NCBI GenBank assembly: GCA_019421385.1
Contig: JAHZFK010000062.1
Span: 1-11,540, forward strand
DNA length: 11,540 nt
Direction of reading: 5' to 3'
Source of the DNA: Clostridiales bacterium
GTDB taxonomy: Bacteria > Bacillota > Clostridia > Oscillospirales > Butyricicoccaceae
Shown in pieces: positions 1 to 5,075 of this stretch. The notes below the pieces were generated by a model that was given only the letters and a program-made list of their open reading frames with translations, did no database searches and was not told the origin of the DNA. The stretch's first letter is position 1. Each line of letters begins with the position of its first letter. A program made the position numbers and the translations under genes.

Positions 1-1175
1 TATTTGTTGATGTTGCCGGGGCTTTCCTTGTAGCCGATCTGGCTGCGCGCGACCGAAACAAAGCTGGACGCGCTGCCGCTTCCGCCCGTGCCGGATGAGC
101 CTGCGCCGATGGTGTCGGGCAGTCCCCAGACGGACACCGCATCCGTGCCGCCCGCTGCGCGCGGCTCGTCGAGGGCGGTGATCTCCAGCTCCATCGTGTG
201 CCCCGCGCCGCCGTAGTGATGGACAACCCGCGTCACGCGGTTGCGCCCCTCGATGCCAAACGCCGGGGAATTGAAATCCAGCACCGTGCCGCTTGTCACC
301 TCGTCGCAGCCCCAAATCTCGCTGATGGTGCGCGTACGGCCGATGCGGTCTTTCTGCGCCAAGAGCGTGTGCACCATCTGGCCGAGCTGCGCCGTGCCGG
401 GGTTCTCACTGACGCGCTCGATGTACTGTAAAAAACCGTATTTCTCGACCGACGCGGCATTTGACGCCTGTGCGCCGATGTACACCTTGCCGCTGTCCTC
501 GGCGGCGAGCACCACCGCGTTGTACAGCTCCGCGATGCTGTCCTCGCCCGACACCTGCCCCAGCGCCCATGTGATGTCAAAGGGCGCGAGGTTCCACGCA
601 GGGCGGTGAAACGCCTTGATGGCGGCGGTCGGCAGTTCACGCACGACCAAGCCCTCCGGCGACATACGCGCCTGATACTCTTTGCCGGTCTCCGCGCTGC
701 ACCGGTCGAGAATGTCCGCGATGATATCGCTCACCGCGTCGCCCAGCCAGACCTCGCTGATTTTGGTCGGCAGGCTGCATACGCTTTTGACGCCCACGCC
801 CGCCTTGCCGCACGCTGCGCGAATCGCCTCATCCGCCGCCATGCCGATGCACTGCAAAATGATACCGCTGCGGCCGAGGTACCAGCCGCGGTCGTAGGCG
901 GTCAGCGTACCGTCAAGTCCAACATTGACCAGTTTCCCAACGAATAAGTCTTGTTGCGCTGCCTCGTTGCGCAGGCGCAGCTGGTCGCCCGGCTGGAGCG
1001 CGAGTTTGGGTACGTACTTGTCCCACGGGCTGACGATCTGCGTGCCGGTCAGCTCGACCGACAGCGCGGTGATGTCATCCGTCGCGGTCAGGGCACCGAC
1101 AAAGGCCGTGATGTCGCGGGCCTCGCCGCTGCGCTCGAGGTACAGCCGGTGCTCGTCCACATATCCGTAAGCCAC
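1..1175 (-). CDS. XkdQ/YqbQ-like baseplate hub protein, C-terminally fused to a probable cell-wall hydrolase domain (partial)
   Basis: 391 codons are readable without a stop before the window edge, so the C terminus is missing. Translation begins at GTG (1173-1175), 7 bases after AAGGAGG, giving VAYGYVDEHRLYLERSG; the first in-frame ATG comes far too late. Residues 1 to about 355 match the XkdQ/YqbQ family of contractile-tail hub proteins (related in role to T4 gp27 and P2 gpD): beta-rich, with SVELTGTQIVSPWDKY, QPGDQLRLRN, a repeated GLDGTLTAYDRGWYLGRS-type segment and DFNSPAFGIEGRNRVTRVVH near the end. A Gly/Ser linker follows (about residues 358-371, GAGSSGTGGSGSAS), then SFVSVARSQIGYKESPGN, which resembles the first helix of CHAP or NlpC/P60 peptidoglycan hydrolases, before the catalytic Cys. 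The hub is expected to sit at the tail tip and the hydrolase to open the wall during DNA entry. It lies 12 bases after the XkdP-like gene. The hub call is firm; the hydrolase call is inference because the catalytic part is outside the window. Confidence 0.82.
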   Translation of the reverse strand, partial: MAYGYVDEHRLYLERSGEARDITAFVGALTATDDITALSVELTGTQIVSPWDKYVPKLALQPGDQLRLRNEAAQQDLFVGKLVNVGLDGTLTAYDRGWYLGRSGIILQCIGMAADEAIRAACGKAGVGVKSVCSLPTKISEVWLGDAVSDIIADILDRCSAETGKEYQARMSPEGLVVRELPTAAIKAFHRPAWNLAPFDITWALGQVSGEDSIAELYNAVVLAAEDSGKVYIGAQASNAASVEKYGFLQYIERVSENPGTAQLGQMVHTLLAQKDRIGRTRTISEIWGCDEVTSGTVLDFNSPAFGIEGRNRVTRVVHHYGGAGHTMELEITALDEPRAAGGTDAVSVWGLPDTIGAGSSGTGGSGSASSFVSVARSQIGYKESPGNINK

Positions 1176-1187
1176 GCCCGCACCTCC

Positions 1188-1619
1188 TTAATCCACAAAG
1201 CGGTATTCCGTGACCGCAATCGTGTACGCAATATCGCCGTTGCGCCGCACGGACGGCTCGAAGGTGTCCACCGTGCAGGGCATGTTGAGACGGCACACGC
1301 CTCCGCTGTCCAGCACGATCAGCCGGAACGGCACCTTGCGGTCGCGCCAGCGCTCAAAGAACGAGACATACGCCCATCCATCCTCGAGCGCTTCGGCGGG
1401 CATCCAGCTGTATCGCTTCCCGACGGGGAAAAAGCTCGACCAGCTGAGAGACCGCAGTCCCAGCGTTCCGATGCGGCGGTAGTCGTAGCTCAAGCCCTCA
1501 TAGGTTTCGTTGTGCTGCTCGGGCTGCGGCAGCGGGAAGTCCACCGGGACATGCGGCAGCGTGAACACTTCCTCGTTGTTGTTGACCGAAAATATGACCT
1601 TATAGGCGATTGCCGCCAC
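1188..1619 (-). CDS. XkdP-like baseplate/tail protein without LysM domain
   Basis: The product (about 140-143 residues) matches the N-terminal domain of XkdP/YqbP proteins of PBSX-like contractile tails: YKVIFSVNNNEEVFTLP at the start, then GLRSLSWSSFFP, a WAYVSFFERWRDRKVPFRLI segment, and NMPCTVDTFEPSVRR leading to a terminal EYRF. In the family this domain is usually followed by a LysM peptidoglycan-binding domain, giving 200 or more residues; here the gene stops directly after EYRFVD. It probably helps attach the tape measure to the hub. The start is awkward. An upstream ATG at 1691 has no ribosome binding site and would run through the antisense promoter. GTG at 1617-1619 is in frame but is itself part of the GGGAGGTGG ribosome binding site. 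The codon at the ideal 8-base spacing, where homologues would start MAYK, is ATC (1608-1610). I give the GTG as the only conventional choice. The stop TAA overlaps the next gene's ribosome binding site. Confidence 0.75.
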   Translation of the reverse strand: MAAIAYKVIFSVNNNEEVFTLPHVPVDFPLPQPEQHNETYEGLSYDYRRIGTLGLRSLSWSSFFPVGKRYSWMPAEALEDGWAYVSFFERWRDRKVPFRLIVLDSGGVCRLNMPCTVDTFEPSVRRNGDIAYTIAVTEYRFVD

Positions 1620-1655
1620 CTCCCTGCATACAAAAAGCGCCCTGCCTCTGCCAAC

Positions 1656-1685
1656 TTGACAAAGACGGGGCGCACACGCTATAAT
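1656..1685 (+). promoter_or_regulatory. Sigma-70-type promoter for antisense RNA
   Basis: TTGACA (1656-1661) and TATAAT (1680-1685) are both perfect consensus hexamers separated by 18 bases. Transcription would start near 1692 and run rightward, against all other genes in the window, across the small ORF at 1770-1844 to the terminator at 1954-1981. Two perfect hexamers at valid spacing in GC-rich DNA are unlikely by chance. Confidence 0.8.
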
Positions 1686-1697
1686 GAACATACAAAG

Positions 1698-1722
1698 GGA
1701 CGCTGTTACAGCAGTCAGACCC
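1698..1722 (+). repeat. Left arm of inverted repeat
   Basis: GGACGCTGTTACA followed by GCAGTCAGACCC. It matches the reverse complement of 1887-1915 at 24 of 25 bases, apart from a 4-base TATA insert in the right arm. It begins about 6 bases after the predicted start of the plus-strand RNA. It contains an 11-base palindrome, GCTGTTACAGC (1702-1712), which could also be a repressor-type operator. Confidence 0.85.
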
Positions 1723-1741
1723 GTTATACCATCAACAACAT

Positions 1742-1774
1742 GTTGACCGTTCGGGGCCTAGCCGAGCGGTCAAC
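1742..1774. terminator. 13-bp hairpin over the small ORF's stop codon; possible terminator
   Basis: GTTGACCGTTCGG pairs with CCGAGCGGTCAAC around a 7-base loop (1755-1761), giving 13 continuous pairs with one G-T wobble. On the plus strand it is followed by GCGCTTTT, a weak terminator tail four bases late. On the minus strand no T-run follows. The TGA stop of the 24-codon ORF (1770-1772) lies in the stem. It may be a processing or stability element or an early terminator for the antisense RNA. Confidence 0.5.
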
Positions 1775-1844
1775 GCGCTTTTATGGTGAAAATGTACAGC
1801 ATCATGGCCGCACACATCAAAAGCTGAAAAGCCTTTTTCCACAT
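1770..1844 (-). CDS. Small hydrophobic membrane peptide, candidate type I toxin (24 aa)
   Basis: ATG at 1842-1844 lies 8 bases after GGGGAGG (1853-1859), a strong ribosome binding site of the same kind used by the structural genes. The 24 residues begin MWKKAFQ, continue through the hydrophobic run LLMCAAMMLYIFTI and end KAR at a TGA. This is one membrane-spanning segment with positive charges at both ends, the usual form of type I toxins such as TxpA, BsrG and the C. difficile prophage peptides; I do not recognise the exact sequence. It has its own promoter (1922-1951), a leader hairpin masking the ribosome binding site, and an opposing promoter downstream. Such peptides typically insert in the cytoplasmic membrane and impair it when the antisense RNA is lost. 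Alternatives are a regulatory leader peptide or a small phage membrane protein of another function. The ORF is seen; toxicity is inferred. Confidence 0.6.
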   Translation of the reverse strand: MWKKAFQLLMCAAMMLYIFTIKAR

Positions 1845-1849
1845 ACGCA

Positions 1850-1888
1850 CCACCTCCCCTCGCGGTAAAATGCGCTGGGGAAAGGTGG
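1850..1888 (-). promoter_or_regulatory. Leader hairpin sequestering the small ORF's ribosome binding site
   Basis: In the minus-strand RNA, CCACCTTTCCCC (1877-1888) can pair with GGGGAGGTGG (1850-1859): six pairs, a two-base bulge, then four pairs, with a 17-base loop containing a further GCG/CGC pairing. The whole ribosome binding site is inside the stem, so translation should be low unless the structure is opened or processed. Masked ribosome binding sites are a known feature of type I toxin mRNAs. Confidence 0.7.
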
Positions 1889-1915
1889 GTCTGACCGCTA
1901 TATGTAACAGCGTCC
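1887..1915 (-). repeat. Right arm of inverted repeat
   Basis: Read on the minus strand it is GGACGCTGTTACA, TATA, GCGGTCAGACCC, the partner of 1698-1722. It starts at the predicted transcription start of the small-peptide mRNA (near 1915), so the two opposing RNAs would have nearly the same 5' ends. A minus-strand RNA reaching past 1698 could fold its 5' end onto its 3' part. Confidence 0.85.
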
Positions 1916-1921
1916 GCCCTG

Positions 1922-1951
1922 ATTATAGCATACGCTGTCGTACTTTGTCTA
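1922..1951 (-). promoter_or_regulatory. Promoter for the small-peptide mRNA
   Basis: On the minus strand, TAGACA (1946-1951) is 18 bases from a perfect TATAAT (1922-1927), preceded by TGC, which makes an extended -10 (TGnTATAAT). Predicted start is near 1915. No clear minus-strand terminator follows, so it could also supply transcripts to the XkdP and XkdQ genes. It resembles the plus-strand promoter beyond the hexamers (shared GACAAAG and GCTATAAT). Confidence 0.7.
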
Positions 1952-1953
1952 TC

Positions 1954-1981
1954 AGCCGCCCTCCGGGGCGGCTTTTCTGTT
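1954..1981 (+). terminator. Intrinsic terminator for plus-strand transcription
   Basis: AGCCGCCC (1954-1961), loop TCCG, GGGCGGCT (1966-1973), then TTTTCTGTT. Eight GC-rich pairs followed directly by a T-tract is a standard rho-independent terminator on the plus strand. On the minus strand the hairpin is followed by GATAGAC and should not terminate. It would stop the antisense RNA just before it enters the tape measure gene, whose stop codon is at 1980-1982. Confidence 0.85.
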
Positions 1982-4031
1982 ACATGTTTTCAATCGCGCG
2001 GAGGAGTTTGTCCGCGATCCGCTCGCCCAGCTCGTCCGCGTACTGTTCGTTGCCGATGACGTTGCCGGCGACCGTGACGTTGACGGTCACCCGCGGCCCG
2101 CCCGCCATGCGCGCGGAGATGTCGTGCGGGATGATCTGCGTGCCGTTCGGCAGGTTCATGATCTCGCCGCCGCGCTCGTTGACGCGCGTCAAACCGCCGC
2201 GCCAGTAGGAAGTTCCGAGGGCGTTGCCGGTCAGCAAGTCAACTGCTCCGCCAATCAACCACTTACCGCCCTTGTAAAGCTGACCAATGATCGGCTTTGA
2301 CTCAATTTCTTGGTCGAGCCAGCTAAAGAAGCCGGAAACCTTATCCTTAGCACCCTCAAACGCGCCGACGATGCTGTCCTTGATGCCGCCGAACGTCTCC
2401 TTGATGGATGTCCACAGGCCGGATGCCGCATCTTTCACGCCGTTAAACTTCTCGCTGATCCAGCTGCCGATCTTGCCAAACACATCCTTGACCTTTTCCC
2501 ACAGCTGACCCGCATATTGCTTGATCGTGTCCCAATTTTGCCAAATCAGCACACCCGCAGCGATAGCGGCCGCAATGCCCAGCACAATCGGATTGGCAGC
2601 GACGAATTTGAACGCCGTTCCGACAAAGCCGCCCAGTTTACCAAGCGCAGTCTTAAATCCACCGCCAAGTTTGACAATGCCGGTACCGGCCTTATCTGCA
2701 CCCAAAGCAAGCAGATCAAATACCTTGCCCGCACCACCTTTGATGCCGCCCAGCATCTTAGGAAGGTTTCTGCTGCCAAGTTCCTTGGCTGTTCTTCCGA
2801 ATTCCCATAGGTCGCTTGCTGTGCCGACTGCATCAGTGCCAAATTTTGCAATCTTGCTTGCGCCCCAGAGCTTCACCAACCCCTCCAGCACAGGCCCGAC
2901 CTTGTCCATGTTCTGCGCGACCCACTCGAACGCACCCGCGAGCTTGCCGAGCAATGCTTCCGCTTGTGGCAGCACATTTTCCTGCGCCCAGCTAAACGCT
3001 TCTTTGGCCGCGTCCTTGAATGCGCTCGCTACCGGCACTACATTGGTTTTAATCCAATTAAATGCCTGACTGGCCTTATCCCGTATCGTGGCAAAGCCCT
3101 GATCAAACCGGGCGGTCAGCGTGGAAACATCCACACCTGCCACCCAATTCGAGAAAGCGGTCGCCTTATTGTTCAGCCATTCGAGTGCCGAGCCTGCGCG
3201 GTACGAGCCGTCCTCCTGTGCGCCGAGCAGCTGCATCACGCCGTTTTTCGCGGTCTGGCTGGCTTCGCCCAGCTTGGCCGTCACCTCGCTGAGTGTCGCC
3301 TGATTGCGCCGGGCATTGATGACCTGTTTGTTGTTCTCATAGAACGCCGTCGCTGCGTCCTCATACGCACCGGACAGCGTGTCCATGATGAGCTTGTTGC
3401 GCTTTGCTTCTGTGCCGCAAGCGGACAGCTTATCATTAAAGTCGTCCTCCATGATGCCGACCCAGTTGAGCGCGTCGGCCAGCACGCCGGTCACCTCGCC
3501 TACCTTAGCGGTCTCGTTGGACGCTTCGATCAGGCCCTCAATCGGTAAGCTGTCGCCGAATGTACCGTGCGCACCCGCCGCGATCCGCGTCCATGTGGAC
3601 ACGTCCTGCTCGTTTTCCGCGAGCTGCGCCAGCAGCTGACTGGCTTCGGTCGCGGTATCGGTATCACCAAGAATCGCGTAGAAGTTGCGATAGCTTTTGC
3701 GCGCGGCTTCCGCCGAGAAGCCCGCCGCATCAAACGCGGTGTTGAGTTTGCCCTGTGCGACGCGGTACTCCTCTGTTGCGCCGTCCAGTGCGATAAAGGC
3801 CGTGGTAAGGCCGGTCACCGCCGCGCCCGCCGCCACGACAGACTTTTTGGCAAAGTCCTGCATCGCTTTTATGCTCGTGTTTTTGAACGCAATGACCCGG
3901 CGCGTGGACTGTATCATGCTATCGTCAATCTTTGCCCCTGCCTTTTTGGCGTTGCGCGCGGCCTTCAGCAGTCCGCCGGACATGTTATCGCGCAAGTTGA
4001 GGACAGTATTGATAACCTTACTTTTCGCCAT
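1980..4031 (-). CDS. Tail tape measure protein
   Basis: 683 residues. It follows the tail assembly chaperone frames, overlapping the second by 14 bases, with AGGAGGG 8 bases before the ATG. The N terminus is lysine-rich and helical; hydrophobic segments lie at about 64-84 and 474-498 (VAANPIVLGIAAAIAAGVLI, then WQNWDTI, a hallmark of Firmicutes tape measures). Residues 500-575 form Trp/Phe-containing amphipathic helices. Residues 609-638 carry YWRGGLTRVNERGGEIMNLP and GTQIIPHD, a conserved tape measure C-terminal motif. The protein sets tail length and is threaded through the tube during assembly and infection; at the usual 0.15 nm per residue it would predict a tail of roughly 100 nm. The stretch around 2210-2900 is less GC-rich than the flanks, which may reflect recombination. 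Confidence 0.92.
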   Translation of the reverse strand: MAKSKVINTVLNLRDNMSGGLLKAARNAKKAGAKIDDSMIQSTRRVIAFKNTSIKAMQDFAKKSVVAAGAAVTGLTTAFIALDGATEEYRVAQGKLNTAFDAAGFSAEAARKSYRNFYAILGDTDTATEASQLLAQLAENEQDVSTWTRIAAGAHGTFGDSLPIEGLIEASNETAKVGEVTGVLADALNWVGIMEDDFNDKLSACGTEAKRNKLIMDTLSGAYEDAATAFYENNKQVINARRNQATLSEVTAKLGEASQTAKNGVMQLLGAQEDGSYRAGSALEWLNNKATAFSNWVAGVDVSTLTARFDQGFATIRDKASQAFNWIKTNVVPVASAFKDAAKEAFSWAQENVLPQAEALLGKLAGAFEWVAQNMDKVGPVLEGLVKLWGASKIAKFGTDAVGTASDLWEFGRTAKELGSRNLPKMLGGIKGGAGKVFDLLALGADKAGTGIVKLGGGFKTALGKLGGFVGTAFKFVAANPIVLGIAAAIAAGVLIWQNWDTIKQYAGQLWEKVKDVFGKIGSWISEKFNGVKDAASGLWTSIKETFGGIKDSIVGAFEGAKDKVSGFFSWLDQEIESKPIIGQLYKGGKWLIGGAVDLLTGNALGTSYWRGGLTRVNERGGEIMNLPNGTQIIPHDISARMAGGPRVTVNVTVAGNVIGNEQYADELGERIADKLLRAIENM

Positions 4032-4230
4032 CGCCCGCGCCCTCCTTTTCCGGCGAGAATGCCGTGGCCACGCCCGCCGCCGTCAGCAGACGCATTTCCT
4101 CATAGTAGCGCGCCCGCCCGACCCGCAGCACCGCCCGGTCGAGGACGCTCATGCGCCGCAGCTCGTCCGGGGTGATGCCGCGCGGCGCGTAAAACGCCGC
4201 AAGGTCGAGGAACGGGTCGCGCGCTACGAG
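4018..4230 (-). CDS. Frameshift extension of the tail assembly chaperone (-1 frame, second part)
   Basis: A 70-codon frame entered by a -1 shift at 4230-4236, beginning LVARDPFLDLAAFYAPRGIT and ending FSPEKEGAGDGEK. It has no credible start of its own: the open frame extends back to an ATG at 4293 inside the chaperone gene without a ribosome binding site, and the extra residues are shadow-like. The segment PRGITPDELRRMSVLDRAVL is plausible real protein, and an Arg-rich stretch GRARYYEEMRLL follows. The full fusion (4622 to 4018) would be 201 residues. The extension is thought to bind the tape measure and bring it to tube subunits, as lambda gpGT does. It ends 14 bases inside the tape measure gene. 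Confidence 0.75.
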   Translation of the reverse strand, partial: LVARDPFLDLAAFYAPRGITPDELRRMSVLDRAVLRVGRARYYEEMRLLTAAGVATAFSPEKEGAGDGEK

Positions 4231-4622
4231 TTTTTTGCCGTGTCCTCTGCGGTCTGGCCGCCGTCCGGTTTGCCCGGCATCAGGCCGTTCCACTGGAACA
4301 GCTCACCGCCGAGCCGGTCGATCTCGCGCACGCTCATCAGCTGGCGCACCGCGTCATACGGGTCGACCACGCCGAGCGTCTTGTGCAGCTCAGGGTCTTG
4401 CAGCGTGGGGCACGAATCATAGATGAGCGACGTACAAACACCGATCATGTCGGCTGCGCCCCCCGCCTCAGCCAGCGCGCCGTAATACTCCAGCTGCTGC
4501 GTGGGTGTCAGCTTTTTGCACTCAATCATCTGCCCGCCGATCTCGAAGGGCTTGACCTCGGTGCGCGCCTGTGCGCGCTGTTCCGCCCGCGCCGCGAGCG
4601 CTTCCAACAGTTTCTTATCCAT
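4224..4622 (-). CDS. XkdN-like tail assembly chaperone, short form
   Basis: 132 residues, ATG 7 bases after GGAGG, beginning MDKKLLEALAARAEQRAQAR. The position between tube and tape measure and the pattern EIGGQMIECKKLTPTQQLEYY and VVDPYDAVRQLM fit the XkdN/YqbN group of chaperones. The zero-frame product ends AEDTAKNS two codons after the slippery site. The short form is normally made in excess and coats the tape measure during assembly without being part of the virion. It starts 12 bases after the tube gene's stop. Confidence 0.82.
   Translation of the reverse strand: MDKKLLEALAARAEQRAQARTEVKPFEIGGQMIECKKLTPTQQLEYYGALAEAGGAADMIGVCTSLIYDSCPTLQDPELHKTLGVVDPYDAVRQLMSVREIDRLGGELFQWNGLMPGKPDGGQTAEDTAKNS
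4230..4236 (-). promoter_or_regulatory. Programmed -1 ribosomal frameshift site
   Basis: The minus strand reads GCA AAA AAC TCG TAG in the chaperone frame, so A AAA AAC is a canonical X XXY YYZ slippery heptamer placed one codon before the stop. After slipping, ribosomes continue at CTC GTA GCG into the extension. A hairpin, GCGGCG TTTTACG CGCCGC, lies about 25 bases downstream (around 4182-4200) and could stimulate the shift. Frameshifting at this gene position is conserved in long-tailed phages. Confidence 0.85.
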
Positions 4623-4634
4623 GTAAAATCCTCC

Positions 4635-5063
4635 TTATAGCGTCTCCAAAACCTCGAAATGTCCAAATTTGAACGGGACTTCTTCCTCGATTTTGGACTT
4701 TTTCTCGTACTTAATCAGATTCATTTCGTCAATTGTCACCTCTGTCAAAGCAACACGCTCGACCTTGTTGGTTCCTTTCTGCTGCAGCACGGAAATAATC
4801 GTGATTTCCGGCATCACACCCGAAGCGTAGGCTTCACTCATCAATTTTAGTACATCGCTGTCGATCTTGAGGACTGTAAAGCTGCCTTCACCAGAATAGC
4901 CATTATAAATGCGATATGTTGTCTGGTCACCGCAGACATTGATGTCCTCATAATCCGCAGCGATTTTTGCCTCAATGCTTTGCAGCGTTGTGAGCTTCTT
5001 GCCGTTAAACCACGCTGTGCCGTTGCTGCCATGCATTACATGCGTTGTGTTGAATTCTGCCAC
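4635..5063 (-). CDS. XkdM-like tail tube protein
   Basis: 142 residues, GTG start 8 bases after GGAGG, beginning with MAEFNTTHVMHGSNGTAWFN. The pattern (GTAWFNGKKL near the start, EAKIAADYEDINVCGD, then GEGSFTVLKIDSDVLKL, ending EEVPFKFGHFEVLETL) matches the XkdM/YqbM core tail tube family, which stacks as hexameric rings inside the contractile sheath. It directly follows the sheath gene, the normal order. Its codons are noticeably less GC-rich than those of the sheath, a possible sign of separate origin. Confidence 0.9.
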   Translation of the reverse strand: MAEFNTTHVMHGSNGTAWFNGKKLTTLQSIEAKIAADYEDINVCGDQTTYRIYNGYSGEGSFTVLKIDSDVLKLMSEAYASGVMPEITIISVLQQKGTNKVERVALTEVTIDEMNLIKYEKKSKIEEEVPFKFGHFEVLETL

Positions 5064-5075
5064 GGGTTATACCTC

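Larger units (their letters stand above)
1620..1979. other. Regulatory island between tape measure and XkdP genes
   Basis: This is the only stretch over 300 bases without a phage structural gene. It contains two convergent sigma-70-type promoters, a plus-strand intrinsic terminator, a pair of inverted repeats, two hairpins and one 24-codon ORF with a strong ribosome binding site, each listed separately. Taken together these fit a type I toxin-antitoxin cassette inserted into the late operon. The elements are seen directly; the combined interpretation is inference. Confidence 0.65.
1692..1980 (+). ncRNA. Putative antisense RNA (type I antitoxin candidate)
   Basis: Bounded by the consensus promoter ending at 1685 and the intrinsic terminator at 1954-1981, so about 285 nt if it runs to that terminator, or about 90 nt if it stops at the 13-bp hairpin at 1742-1774, which is followed by GCGCTTTT. 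Either form is complementary to the end of the minus-strand 24-codon ORF, and the long form also covers its ribosome binding site and leader. The strand carries a 42-codon ATG frame from 1739, but with no ribosome binding site and a shadow-like composition, so it is treated as non-coding. The role as antitoxin is inference from position and antisense orientation. Confidence 0.6.

Noticed and set aside
1620..1691. N-terminal extension of the XkdP-like gene to ATG at 1689-1691
   Set aside because: No ribosome binding site upstream, Cys/Arg-rich residues unlike the family, and it would place the antisense promoter inside the coding region.
951..1868. 305-codon plus-strand open frame crossing the XkdQ/XkdP region and the regulatory island
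   Set aside because: It passes through two genes, the antisense promoter and the hairpin with no ribosome binding site; the translation is shadow-like. Its tail is the only frame in the antisense RNA and also lacks a ribosome binding site.
4231..4293. Independent start of the second chaperone frame at ATG 4293
   Set aside because: No ribosome binding site and the residues before LVARDPF are shadow of the zero frame; the slippery heptamer explains the frame better.
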